From Melieria omissa (Eukaryota; Arthropoda; Insecta; Diptera; Ulidiidae): a stretch of DNA of 64,000 nt. The stretch spans positions 65,600,932-65,664,931 of the forward strand of contig OZ020270.1 in the NCBI GenBank assembly GCA_963971225.1, given 5' to 3'. The translations under genes and the position numbers were made by a program. Below, piece by piece: positions 37,958 to 48,600 of this stretch. The notes under the pieces were generated by a model. It saw only the letters and a program-made list of their open reading frames with translations, was not told the DNA's origin and made no database searches. Within the stretch, counting starts at the first letter, position 1. Each line of letters starts with the position of its first letter.

Positions 37958-40640
37958 AGGCTTGGCAATAACCGAAAAATCTTTTACAAACCGTCTGAAA
38001 TAATCCTAAAAAGCTCTGCACACTGTGAGCTTTGGTTGGTACTGGAAAATTTTTTATTGCTTCCAACCCTTTTTCGTCAGCCTTAATTCCTTCCCCTGTT
38101 ATTGTGTAGCCTAAGTACTTCACACTTTTTTGCAGAAACTCGCATTTATCTAGTCTTAACTCAAGTTTATTCGCTACCAACCGTTTCAAAACTTCACTCA
38201 AAATGTTAAAATGTTCTTCTAGACATTCTGTCGCTATCATTATGTCATCTAGATAAATAATCACCTTATCTTCTTTCATCATATCAGCGAATATTTTATT
38301 GACAAACCTTTGAAACGTCGACGGGGCGTTTTTTAACCCGAATGGCATTCTCAAAAACTCGAATTGACCCAGTGGAGTAATAAAGGACGTCAACTTCACG
38401 GAGTCTGGATGCATATGTACATGAAAAAACCCGTTCTTTAAATCGAGCTTCGTAAACACCTTCTTCTTAGATAACCTGTCCAGTAAATCATCTATTAAAG
38501 GGATTGGATAGTTATCCTTAGTGGTCGCCTTGTTTAATGTTCGAAAATCAATGCACATTCTAAGGTCACCAGTCCGCTTCCTAACCAGTACAATTGGTGA
38601 TGTAAACTCAGACTCACTTGGCCGTATGTACCCTTTAGATAAATATTTGTCTAACAATTTTTGTAGCTCTTGCTTTTCAGAATATGATAATCGCCTTGGA
38701 GGACAGTGAAAAGGTTTCGAATTTTCTAACAATAGTTTCATTTCACATTTTACAAAAGGTTTTTCTGGTCGATCTGGTTGTAGATACAATCTTTGAAAAA
38801 TGTTGTATAATCTCTCAACGGTACCGGAATCCACCCCCTTATCAATACACAAACTCAATTTGTTATCATTGTCGCAGTCAATAAGTAAGAGTGATTTTTC
38901 AAATTCTTTATACTCACATTGATCAACAACAAACTCGTTTTCAACTTCGAATTCATTTCTGCTTTTGTTTTTATCAAACATTATCAAATCATCCGTATTT
39001 CCGTTTTTCCTAACTACTGCTACCACCTGTTCAACATGTTTCGCATCGATACCATTTTTTCCTTCATACACATTAACGATGATCGCTTCATTGCTTTTAT
39101 GTGCTGTACTAGCCAAACTTTCTACACTACCAATTTGTCTGTCACCTACCATTTGCCCTTCGATCTTTTGTGCACTCTCTTTTGCTTTACACTCATGTTT
39201 GTTTACTGCTTCTGTTGTGCTTTTAATTTTTCTTTTACTCATTTGCGCTTGTTGGTCTTTGCTTTCAACTCTTATTTCGATATTTCCGATCTTTTGCGTA
39301 CTCGTCTTTGGAATACTCAAATTCATTTCATTTAACATCTGAATATCTTCATTTTCTTTTACACTCACTTTTTGACTTTCTTTACAATTTCCATTGCGAT
39401 TTTCGTTTTTTACATAGTCATCCTTAAATACTAGCTTCAGTCCGCCAGCTCTCATAAAATCTCTTCCCAAAACAACATCAAAACACATAGATTTATCTGG
39501 AACAACCAGTAAATTCAATCGAACTGCTTTATTTTGCAAAAGTATGTGACAAAAAACTTTTCCGACCACATTCAGTCGGCTTTTGTTAATTCCAAAAAAA
39601 TTTGTATGAGGCTGCACATAAACGCTAACATTTTCCTTCAGGGATGAGGTTTTTATGAAGCTGACCGGACTTCCTGTGTCTAGCAGGCATTCTAAACGTG
39701 TACATATGAAATTAGTTTTGCACTTAAAATTTATTGTTAAATACCTTACATAATCATCACCCTCTAGGACTTGAATGGCTTTTTTCCTCTCTGGACACAC
39801 CGCTACCTGATGAGACGAACTGCCGCAAGCAAAACAAGCCCCATACTCCCTCTTTGGCTTCCGGCATTGGGAAGCGAAATGCCCTACGGAGTTGCAGTTA
39901 AAGCATCTAGCGTCAGATTTTTTAGGCACCTGCGCCGTACTCCGCTTCAGATCAACTTTACCAAATGCCTGCAAAAGCTGGCCCTTGCTGCTGAAGCATT
40001 GGATGTGTGCTTGCACCCGGAGTTGCTCGTCGGGGATGCCTTCAACGATGTGGTCGATTAGCTCGGTCTCTTCGATGTTCAGCCCGCAGGCGAAAGTCAC
40101 TTTTTCGTTGAAGTACTTGTGAAAATCTTCACCTGCCTGCCATTTGCGTGCCTCGAATTTTCGACGTAATGCAATTTTGTTTTGCTGCGGCGCAAACATA
40201 CTCCACATCTCGTCAACAAGCGCACTTACACTTTCCACCAAATAGGTTGGTTTTGAATGCAGCCACTCCTGGGCTCTGCCTTTCATCCGACTCGCCAGCA
40301 ACGCACGCAACATATTTCCGTTCAACTGGTAAGCGCTGCCAATACTGTTGAACTGCTGGATCAACGTCTCCACGTTTGCGCCACCTTCATAAACAGGAAT
40401 CATGTCCTTCATTATGTCGAAGGGTATCACCCCTACGCCGCAGATGTTGCTCGCACACCCATTATCTGTGCCGCTCGCCGCTATGCCACTGCCACCACCG
40501 ACGTCTGTACCTTCGGCAATCGCCCGGTTGACGACGCCACTCGCTTCGTTCTCATCATTTGAAATGTCACGGCATTCTATTTCGCCCGTTACACCGTCGC
40601 CTGCTTTGCTTGCACCCGGCGACGCCAATCGCTGTACCAT
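37893..40640 (-). pseudogene. Gypsy gag-protease-RT fused frame
   Basis: 915 codons. The capsid-like region (about 70-220) includes FDIMKDMIPVYEGGANVETL and LLASRMKGRAQEWLHS. Two CCHC knuckles follow, CFNCNSVGHFASQC and CFACGSSSHQVAVC (about 245-285). Protease: CLLDTGSPVSFIKTS, then VVLGRDFMRAGG. A long hydrophilic linker (about 410-620) precedes RT: SPIVLVRKRTGDLRMCIDFR, FTKLDLKNGFFHVHM, RMPFGLKNAPSTFQ and the catalytic IIYLDDIMIA. Gag, protease and RT share one frame. RT fails at about 38000 through a frameshift. The annotated ATG lies inside gag; the true start is probably in the SAP frame upstream. Confidence 0.85.
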
Positions 40641-41031
40641 CGTAGTCTACTCCACCGGTATCACACACCGCACCACCGCCATCCGTCTGCACCGAGACCA
40701 ACTCCAACAATTTTGTCTTTAGCTTTTCTATTTGTTCCAACAAACAAAAATTCCGTGCCTTCAGTTGCTCTACCGTCGATTCCTCGACGTCCAACTGACT
40801 GCCGTCCTCAACACTCGAGCTGCGCGCTTCATGTGCGGGGGTGACTTGATCACCGGCTCGCCGCTCGCCTCCTTCGTCGACCACAGCTGGACACACGCCA
40901 CGCTGCTCCGGCGGCACCTCGTTGAGTCTGAGGGCGAGCGCACTTTTGGTGCCGCTTGTGGCCAAATTCAGCTGGCGCAGCCATGCGCGCAGCTGCGCAC
41001 TGGTGAACTCAGTCGCCGAGACCGTGTCCAT
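40567..41031 (-). CDS. N-terminal Gag region with SAP-like domain
   Basis: Starting at the ATG of MDTVSATEFTSAQL (41031), about 155 codons. FTSAQLRAWLRQLNLATSGTKSALALRLNEV matches the SAP helix-turn-helix pattern (hydrophobic positions, Leu-x-x-x-Gly-x-Lys-x-x-Leu-x-x-Arg), known in DNA-binding chromatin proteins and in some Gypsy Gags; here the fragment is split into two parts of fewer than 20 residues (FTSAQLRAWLRQLNL and ATSGTKSALALRLNEV). A Leu-rich heptad stretch (QLKARNFCLLEQIEKLKTKL) follows. The frame stops at 40567, while the main gag frame is open from 40640, so a frameshift in the overlap, mutational or programmed, separates them. Confidence 0.65.
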   Translation of the reverse strand: MDTVSATEFTSAQLRAWLRQLNLATSGTKSALALRLNEVPPEQRGVCPAVVDEGGERRAGDQVTPAHEARSSSVEDGSQLDVEESTVEQLKARNFCLLEQIEKLKTKLLELVSVQTDGGGAVCDTGGVDYDGTAIGVAGCKQSRRRCNGRNRMP

Positions 41032-41169
41032 TTTCCGTGTAATTTTCTTACGATTGTTTTTTTGTGTTGTTGTGTTGTTTTTTTTTTCCATTAAATTAAT
41101 TAACTTATAACTTTTCCTTTTTTGTTCACTTTTCACTTTGTTCGTCCGGATTATCCCACTTCTGAGTTT

Positions 41170-41499
41170 TTAGTAGACGCGTCCGTTCGCTTCAACCGAT
41201 ATCTTTATTCTGAATTCATCAACTGTACAAAATGTTCTTACCAGCTAAAAGATGATGCAATAAGGAGGGGAAATCTTACATGCTAACAATCAGCTGAAAT
41301 AGCGGTACTTATAAGCTAGAGAAATTACACAATAAGGAGAGGGAATAGAATGCGCTTACATGCTAAAAGGATGACATGATAATCAGCAGAGGTGGCAGTT
41401 CTTACAAGCTAACAATATGGCGTGATAACCAGGGGAAATAGCGTCTGTACAAAAGTACCCAGTAGGCAATGGAGAACGTACCCTAAATATACTGCTACA
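41170..41499 (-). repeat. 5' LTR of the SAP-Gag Gypsy element
   Basis: 330 bp, matching the LTR at 35836-36165 except for one base that I noticed. The sequence after it on the minus strand, CTCAGAAGTGGGATAATCCG, does not start with TGG; a TGGGATAATCCGG site about eleven bases in could be the primer-binding site, which is uncertain. Confidence 0.9.
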
Positions 41500-42039
41500 A
41501 TTTTAACTTCTATGTTATGGCTCAATAGAGCATTGAAATCATTTACTAAACTTATTTTCATTTGCGAAAACTTTTGCACTAACACCTCTTCCATATTGTA
41601 TTTCATGTCAGGTTTGTTTAGTCCGCTCTTTTGTAACATATGTTTAATTTCGATGAATTTAGTGTTCGTATCAGATAACGAACACTGATTGCAAAACCAT
41701 CTCAAATTCACGTTATCGGTTAACATTTTTATTTCAGTTCTTTTAATGCTACTGCATTTAATGCAAAAATTGCAGCCACATCCACCAGAACACGATATAA
41801 TATCGTCCAATTGCACCAGTTTCGCCGTGCACTCCTTGCACTCCGTTGGTGGCATTTTGCCCCAATTTTATTAAAAATTCGTGAACCAATTTCCTTTTTT
41901 ATTTTGTTTTTGAAAGTCACTATCTTTAAATTTTTCACTTGTTTAAAAGTTGGTTTTCATAAACAGTTTTTTATTTATTAATTTATTTTAATTTAAGCGG
42001 CAACAAGCGCTCACTCGACTTTTTCGCTCCTCACTCTTT

Positions 42040-42970
42040 CATGGGAAATTAAGCTTGAACTGAAATCTATCGTTGCTCGGATTCCAATACATTCCTAATG
42101 TCTTCACAGTTTCATTGGAGTTCAGTTGCAGCAAACCTCCCGTTTCTTTGTGCTCATCCGGAATACTTTCAAGCAGCGCTGGATGGTTAGCTGCCCGCTT
42201 GCGAAGTTCAAATGTGCCCCTCCGAAGCATTGCTATAACTTGGCTTTGTAGTTCCTTTGCTCTTTCAATCGAATCTCCCCCGGATAAAATATCATCCACA
42301 TACATTTTATAACGTCAACAGCCAGCGGAAAGTTATCTCCTTCATCATCAGCCAGCTGAAGCATTGTGCGAATCGCCGTGAAAGGAGCTGAACCGGTGCC
42401 GAACATAACCGTAGAGCAAAAATAGTCCTTTATATCAGCTGATGAATCATTACGCCATAAGATTCTTTGATATTGTGCATCCTCGCTATTCATGTTAATG
42501 CATCGATACATTTTTTCGATATCCGTCGTAAAGGCAAATTTAAGGATCCGCCAGTTGATAATTATTGCAGCCAAATTAGTTTGAAGGGCTGGACCGATTG
42601 CCAAAATGTCATTTAAAGAGTTGTCATTGCTGGTCTTGCTTGACGCATCGAACACGACTCTAACCTTCGTAGTTGAGGAGGAATTCTTGATAACAGGATG
42701 GTGGGGAAGGTAACAATATTTCCGAAAAGATCCTTCACCATTTTGTTCTGAGACGCTGACTAGCTGCATCTGTCCCAAGCGTAAATATTCTTCCATCGTT
42801 GTTTGATAGCTTCGTTGTAGTTAAAGGTCTCGCACTAAGCGACGCTCAAGTTGTAAAAACCGCTTCAATGCTAATTCACGTGACTCGCCTAGGACTCTGG
42901 ACAAATCGATTTATGTTAACAAGGGTAATCGAACGATATATTTTCCGCTTTCTAAACGACGGTGAGTGTC
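42040..42970 (-). pseudogene. BEL/Pao reverse transcriptase relic
   Basis: The 42796-42310 part reads YCYLPHHPVIKNSSSTTKVR in two parts, then VRVVFDASSKTSNDNSLNDIL, ALQTNLAAIIINWR, FAFTTDIEKMYRCI, YQRILWRN and TVMFGTGSAPFTAIR, the diagnostic Pao RT blocks. A frameshift near 42310 separates this from KMYVDDILSGGDS (42305-42270), which carries the catalytic YVDD, and from ETVKTLGMYWN. The piece 42800-42970 is the protease-RT linker in a broken frame (EAIKQRWKNIYAWD is readable). The BEL frame ends at FKLNFP where the LINE inserted. Confidence 0.82.
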
Positions 42971-44603
42971 TCAGTAGAACTGTTCGCACCACTGGTCCTG
43001 GCTTGATAAAGCTCGCTCGGACATAGATTCCTCGAGCTCCCAAAACTTGTTTAGCAGGTGATCAATGTCGACTTGCGTGTGTAGCGATGATACAGTGACA
43101 GTTGGAGTTGTTGTTGGTGGGAGCCCCGAGTTGTAAACTTTACCCGATATAATAAAGCCAATAACGGTTTTCTGAGCAATTCGTCCCCCACAGGGTGTTC
43201 GACGAGTATCGCCCAGCATGATTTCGTCATAAACATCATTGCCCAATAAAATATCAACTTGTTGAGCTTCATAATACTTCGGATACACCAGATCCAAACC
43301 GTGTAGATGTGGCCAGACCACAAATGGTAGTTTTTTTGCAGGCATGAAATGGCTTACCTTGGGTAACACATATGTCAAAATAGTAAAACTGATGTTCGCA
43401 GCCGCCGTGGCTCAGTTGGTTAGTACGTTGGACAACGAGTCAAAGGCAGCAACCGCAGGTTCAAATACTGCCCGTAATAACACCTAAAAAAAAAATAACG
43501 GGAAACTCGTTTTCTCTTTCGGTGGCTGTCCTCTCAGCTGGAAATGGCAAACCTCTGAGAGTAAAAATTGCCTATGAAAAAGCTCCCAACCTGCCGTTCG
43601 GAACCGGCATAAAACTGAAGGTCCCTTCCACCCGCCTACAAAAAATTCACACGCACAACACGGGTGGTTGCGGGAAGCTAGGCCTTAGTCTCGCGTAAGC
43701 GGGCTGTCGTGCCAGTCAATTATTAATTATTATTATGTTCGTATCAAAACGCGAACCAATTTTCAAAATTACTGATGATCGCCCCTCAGCGACTTTGGTT
43801 TCCGATAAACCCTTGATCGTTACCCAAGCTCGATTCCTTGGCAATCGCAATAGCTGAGCAGTACGCTCCGTTATAAATGAGGCTTCGGAACCTTGATCCA
43901 AAAATGCCCTCAAATTCAACGACTGCCCTTGTGCGTCGTTGACCGTAATCATCGCGGTTGGTAACAGCACTTCATAATTAAATGCGTGTCGTAACTTCCC
44001 GTTGCAAACTGCCGCGCTCCAGCTGGCAGCGTGACCGTTGGTTGCCGATAGGTTTGTAGATATAGTTGATGGTCCGTCAGCCCTTCGTTCAATGTGTATA
44101 AGTGTATATTTGCTCCCACATGTCGAGCACGTACGACTACTATTGCACTTTGCAGATAGGTGGTTGCAACTCAAACAGTTGAAACATAGTTTAAATTTCT
44201 GCACTACTATCCTACGTTCCGTGACGTTTAAGCTGAGAAATGTTGCACATTCCCGAACTGAATGATCTGCCTGTGTACAGACCGGACAGACTGCAGCACT
44301 CTTGATCACCTGCAGTGATGTTATGTCTCTTTTGATAGATGTCGCTGATAAATTACCCTTTGGGCGAGCATCTAACCTTGCATTCTGCTTCATGGGACCG
44401 TTTGTATTCAAATTGGCTGACGTAATCATCATTTGATATTGTTCGTCTAGTACCAAGCATAACTCATCGAACGTGGGAATTGTTTTCTGTTTGCTGATAG
44501 TTCGATCCCATTCGCGTTGGATTGTACTTGGTAACTTCTTCAACGTATAGTACACTAATATTTGATTTTGTGATTCAATGTTGACCCCTAATTTCCACGG
44601 CAT
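42971..44603 (-). pseudogene. BEL/Pao gag C-terminus and protease, split by a SINE
   Basis: The 44603-43742 part contains the end of the gag capsid region, zinc knuckles CPVCTQADHSVREC, CFNCLSCNHLSAKC and CSTCGSKYTLIH, then the protease: LRAFLDQGSEASFIT with the Asp-Gln-Gly-Ser active site usual in Pao. The frame continues across the SINE at 43391-42971 (TYVLPKVSHFMPAKKLPF, VDILLGNDVYDEIML, KTVIGFIISGKV), the Pao protease-to-RT region. Removing the SINE and one ATGTTCG copy joins the two parts in frame. Confidence 0.82.
43399..43734 (+). mobile_element. tRNA-derived SINE, family 1, copy 2
   Basis: Target duplication ATGTTCG (43392-43398 and 43735-43741). A box TGGCTCAGTTGG at 43408-43419 and perfect B box GGTTCAAATAC at 43458-43468, spaced as in a tRNA. 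The rest matches copy 1 at 22765 closely, including GCCGTTCGGAACCGGC, AGGTCCCTTCCACCCGC and the ATTATTATT tail. Confidence 0.92.
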
Positions 44604-44668
44604 GTCTGTGTCAATCGTCTTAATGCTGCAGCATCTTCCTTGCGAATCGCTGGTTGGTCTTCTGAGAT

Positions 44669-45286
44669 CTAAGATTGGTCGTCTAAGATTCTGTTATTGT
44701 CGTAAAAATCGCTTAGCATTTTCCAAGCGACTGCATAGTTTTTCCCTAGAATGCTGATATGCTGAATATCTTGTGCAGCAGCACCGGATAACGCGCCTTT
44801 GAGGTAATGTAAACGCTGACAGTTATTTAGACGTTCGCTGTTATGAACACGTACAAGAAATAACTCCTTAAAGGCAGGCCATCCAACATAATTCAACATA
44901 ATCTCCACTAAAATTTGACTTCTGGCAGCGGCACTTCCAGAGCTACAGCAGGCGCAGTTGTCATCGGCGTGCCTGGGATCTCGCCCGATGGAGAGGGAGG
45001 AAATGCATGCTCTAAAGCTGTTCGGATTGTGGACATGGCTTCCAGATAAGCCTATTCAAATTCATCACTGACTTCCACCTTCACGTATCGTTCTTCTACT
45101 TCCTTATCGTCCGCAACGTGCATTATTTTCCGGTGATTGTCGCGGAACTCCCCACGTAACGAAGTAAGAACTTCCACCCTCGTTTTAAAATATGCTTTGG
45201 TTTTCCGTGCCACGGCATCCTTTTTGAAATTGCGCAACGTTTTGTGCAGGGCGGTCAATAATGCTAATTGTTCTGCTACGTACTCC
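44669..45286 (-). pseudogene. BEL/Pao gag N-terminal half
   Basis: Start MEYVAEQLALLTALHKTLRN, at 45286, followed by a helical charged region to 45052. A frameshift leads to the capsid core at 44908-44669: WPAFKELFLVRVHNSERLNN, LHYLKGALSGAAAQ and WKMLSDFYDNNRIL, the DUF1759-type motifs of Pao Gag. A break near 44650 separates it from the next gag frame (starting LGVNIESQNQ at about 44600). This Gag differs clearly from that at 22061-24236, so two Pao families are present. Confidence 0.75.
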
Positions 45287-45379
45287 ATGGACGCCCCAGC
45301 CTCATCCACCACACACCAATATCAATTGCACTTACCTCGTGTCCGCACCTTTATGTGCACGCTCCGAATTTGCTGTTTT

Positions 45380-45451
45380 GCGAGCGCCAGACCACCACGT
45401 GCAGCGAGCATTAGACCACCACGTGCAGCGAGCGCCAGACCACCACGTGCA
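45380..45451. repeat. Three 24-bp tandem repeats in BEL leader
   Basis: Three copies of GCGAGCGCCAGACCACCACG plus TGCA, the middle one with ATT in place of GCC. They lie between the primer-binding site and the gag start on the minus strand. Confidence 0.9.
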
Positions 45452-45527
45452 GCTCCATAATCGATGTGCAGGCAATGTACGATCACAGCTTCCTTGCCTT
45501 GCTGCTACTTGTCCAACCATGCTGAAG

Positions 45528-45620
45528 TCCTCACAGGAGGCACCAATGTTTGATCTTCAATCTTTATTTCAATTTTAATATTTTATTTAATTTTAGAAAC
45601 AAAAAAAGCCGAACGCTGTG
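45528..45620 (-). repeat. Primer-binding site and end of 5' LTR of the BEL relic
   Basis: Minus strand: LTR end ...AATAAAGATTGAAGATCAAACA (45547 onward to the right, with a polyadenylation signal), then TTGGTGCCTCCTGTGAGGA as the likely primer-binding site (45528-45546). The LTR is cut at about 45620 by the next BEL copy. The LTR edge is inferred from the CA end only. Confidence 0.5.
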
Positions 45621-45649
45621 GGCCCATGTTCCTTTTCTAGTGATCATAG

Positions 45650-48600
45650 TACGATCCTTTAGGGATGTGCAAATGTTCATGACAAATTTTGTGCGGAAAT
45701 GTGCAAGACAAAATTTGTGCGCATTTCGAACACATCGTGTTGGCGTTCAGGAAGAAAAAGGTAACAAGGAAAATGTTGAGCCCCCACAAGATTCGAGCAA
45801 GTGCTCTGCATGCACTGAAAGTCACTTCATCGCAAAATGTACCAAGTTCCAAGCAATGCCGTATGATGACAAGTGGAACGAGGCGCATAGCAAGTCGTTT
45901 ATCAGCTGCTTCATAAACCAAAGTTGGATAATGACGTTCATAACGTTATTGCCGTTCATGTCCAGAAAATGTCGAACGTATTATACCGTATCGAGCCTAT
46001 TACAATTCATAGCCAACAGAGGGCTGTAGACGTTTACGCACTTCTCGACGACGGGTCAGGCCCTACAATCATCGAGCACGATATTATTAAAGAGCTACAG
46101 CTGACTGGTGAAGAATTCGAACTTTGTTTAAGTTGGACTGATGGCTCCGTACGAACCGAAAGGAATTTAGCCCTCGTTAACTTGCAGGTGTCCGAAAGGG
46201 GCAAGAACAAGATGTTCACACTGAGAAACGTTCGAACGGTGAAGAAGGTTGACTTGCCTCCGCTATCCTTGGATTTGGGAGAGCTGACGCAAAGATACAA
46301 ACACTTAAGAAGCCTGCCAGTGCAGTCATATCACGATGTGGTGCCCCGCATGATTATTGGCCTGAGCAACAAGCATGTTGCGATGCCAATGAAATTCAGA
46401 GAGGGTAAAGTCAGCGAACCTGCTCAACCAAGACCCGCCTGGGCTGGACAATTTATGGTGTCGTACAGCAAGACAAGGGAGGCCCTCGTGACACGCTCCA
46501 TTTACACGGAGCGGAATTTCGAGGAGTTTCTCTTAATAGTTGCCTGGATAAGGGTCCAGATATGGTGCGGCCGCTTAGGCACGCTCTGTTCAACTTTCGG
46601 TTAGGCAAGGCCGGTGTCTGCGCCGATATCCGGGAAATGTTCCACAGGGTAAGTGTGGACGAAGAGGACCAGCAATCACAACGTTGTCTTTGGCGCGATT
46701 GTGATGGTACGCGGGCACCAGACACATATCTACTTAAGGTGATGACTTTCGGTGCCAGCTGCTCTCCTGCCTAGGGCCGCCAAATCTATTACCGAACGGC
46801 ACTATGTGGACGACATGCTCGATTCAGCCGACTCGGCCCAAAACGCCATTCAATTGGCTAAAGATGTAAGGAAGGTGCATAAACGCGACAACTTTCACAT
46901 CAGAGGTTGGGTGTCAAATTGACCACAAGTAATCGACGCCCTCAGAGAATCAGATGCGCCGAAGGAATTCTGTAATGCTGGAAGAACAATTGACCAAACC
47001 GGAACCGGATAAGGTGCTCGGGCTGTGGTGGCAAACAAGCAATGACGTGTTTACATTTAGCACCAAGTTCACCAAGGCCAGCAACGAGATCTTACAGGGC
47101 CAGAAACTACCTCCTAAGAGAGAGCTGCTCCGGCTGTTGATGTCTATATTCGACCCGAAAGGTTTTTTGTCATTTTACACGATTCGCATACGGATCTTGC
47201 TTCAAGACACATGGCGAAGCGGCATCGGCTGGGACGAACAAATTTCTGAAGAGTTCTCTTAATCTTGGAGGCAGTGGCTTTCGTTACTCAAACGCGTCAG
47301 CGATGTTCAGGTCCCAAGGTGTTAATTTGGGAACATTGAAAGAGATGGGTGCACGATTGTATTAATTATTTTCGTCGATGCCAGTGAATCTGCGAGTGCT
47401 GCGGTGGCGTACTTCAGAATTATACACGACGGAGGTGTACATGTGTCCCTTGTATGCTCCAAAACTTATGTTGCACCCTCACGGCCAATATCCATTCCGC
47501 GCATGGAGTTAACGGCAGCGATACTGGGGTCTCGACTCGACAGTGCGATTCACACTGGACATGACTTCTGTATATACGACACACATTTCTACACTGACTT
47601 TAAGACCGTACTCACGTGGTTACATTTCGATACACGTAAGTACAAGCAATTCGTGATGCTCGGAGTGGCTCAGATACAGGAAACCACAGACACATCGAAA
47701 TGGCATTATGTGCCTTCCAAGCAGAACGTTGCTGACATTGCCACGAAATGGAAGACCCAAGGCGATTTTGGCTCGTCAAGTCCTTGGTTTTCTGGCCCGG
47801 ATTTCCTACGACTTCCTCAGGAAGAATGGCCCAAGCACGAGCTCTATTCAAACGAAGATCACGCGTCGGAAGGTAACTTGAATTTGCTGATCCAGTGTGC
47901 AGTGCAAGATGAGCGGACACCGATTGTCGAGGTCAGCCGATTCTCCAAATGGGAACGTCTGGAGCGGAGCGGAGCGTAGCGTATGTGAAGCGCTTCATTT
48001 ATAACTGCAGGGGAAGCCACCTTCGACCATACAAACCGTCTCCGACATCCATCAACCTAACAGCCTACGAGCTCCTGTGGAGTCTACACTTTCTGTACCG
48101 CCTAGCCCAAGCCGACGCCTATCACGACGAAATTGGTATCCTGTGGAAAGATGCTCGACAGGCACTACCAAAAGCCAGACCGCTTATGTGGTCGCCTGGA
48201 AAATGCACTCATACATGACGCGGCCAAAAATCCAATAATATTGCCAAGGAACCACAAGATTAAATACCTCGTAGTCGACTGCCATCACGGTAATCAACGA
48301 GATATTTCAGCGATTTTACATCCCGAGTTTACGGCGTCCCTTGCGATCCGTACGCCAGAACTGCCTTACCTGCAAGATGCTCTGTGCGACCCGGCAGCTT
48401 AACTTCGACGCCTTACAGGCGCAGTTTACAAGCGCCGAAACCAAGTGGACGTTCATTCCTCCAGCAAGTCCGCATAAGGGCGGGCCTGGGCGCGCATGTT
48501 TCGATCCGTTAAGGATGTGCTGTACCGAATCGTGACGCCCGCCACTAAGCTAACAGACGAGAAGTTACACAATCTGTTCCTGGAGGTTCAGCTCATCGTC

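Larger units (their letters stand above)
35836..41499 (-). mobile_element. Ty3/Gypsy element with SAP-domain Gag, inside a LINE ORF1
   Basis: Two 330-bp LTRs (35836-36165 and 41170-41499) differ at one base that I could see (AGAGGAATT versus AGAGAAATT). The target duplication ATTTT lies at 35831-35835 and 41500-41504; the exact LTR edge is ambiguous by one or two T bases. Internal order on the minus strand: SAP-containing gag start, gag with two CCHC knuckles, protease, RT, RNase H, integrase. No env. Frameshifts near 40630 and 38000. Pol motifs suggest a group other than mdg1/412 (CsRn1- or Osvaldo-like), which I hold loosely. Confidence 0.9.
34948..41855 (-). pseudogene. L2/CR1-like LINE ORF1: PHD finger and zinc knuckles, split by Gypsy
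   Basis: The N-terminal part (41855-41505) begins MPPTECKECTAK and has a Cys4-His-Cys3-like pattern (CKEC...CSGGCGCNFCIKC...WFCNQC) that fits a PHD zinc finger. Helical, charged sequence follows. After the Gypsy element and its ATTTT duplication the frame continues at 35835 with MKEEILAEMSKELNKVGEN, a likely coiled coil. A region resembling the LINE RRM-like domain (RELNSGGLIVSCKTKEAC) comes next, and then CCHC-type knuckles (CFKCLGFNHKANEC, CSKCAGYHDSKDC). It ends at UAG (34948-34950). Apart from the insertion I see no break in it. Confidence 0.78.
32044..42039 (-). mobile_element. L2/CR1-like LINE with PHD-finger ORF1, split by a Gypsy element
   Basis: 3' tail is an AAATG repeat (plus-strand TTTCATTTCATTTC, 32044-32069). 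The 5' end is near 42039 next to BEL RT. It contains ORF1 (PHD finger, coiled region, CCHC-like knuckles) and ORF2 (endonuclease, RT). A complete Gypsy element sits in ORF1 (35836-41499). Excluding it the LINE is about 4.3 kb, near full length. Target duplication is not clean (AATTTCCC against AAATCCCC). Two frameshifts in ORF2 show it is inactive. RT motifs (SGFRHKHSCETAL, GLPQGSVLAPILF) suggest L2/CR1/Daphne-type affiliation. Confidence 0.8.
26174..45620 (-). mobile_element. BEL/Pao LTR retrotransposon relic, split by six later insertions
   Basis: Read from right to left: end of 5' LTR (about 45620-45547), primer-binding site, leader repeats, gag, protease, RT, RNase H and integrase up to 26174, where it is cut against LINE copy A. 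The insertions are SINE copy 2 (43399-43734), the L2/CR1-like LINE (32044-42039) with a Gypsy element inside it, LINE copy B (27949-31387), a piggyBac-like MITE (27547-27895) and a second-family SINE (26630-27023). Where target duplications are clear, removing the insertion rejoins the BEL frame. Independent frameshifts and a deletion in RNase H show it was dead or decaying. Confidence 0.8.

Noticed and set aside
32030..42050. Clean target-site duplication for the L2-like LINE
   Set aside because: The candidate pair AATTTCCC and AAATCCCC is imperfect and abuts the AAATG tail, so I do not claim it.
43400..43475. tRNA gene (A and B boxes of a tRNA)
   Set aside because: The tRNA-like head continues into a repeated body shared with 22765-23107, with target duplications on both sides, so it is a SINE, and the acceptor stem does not close.
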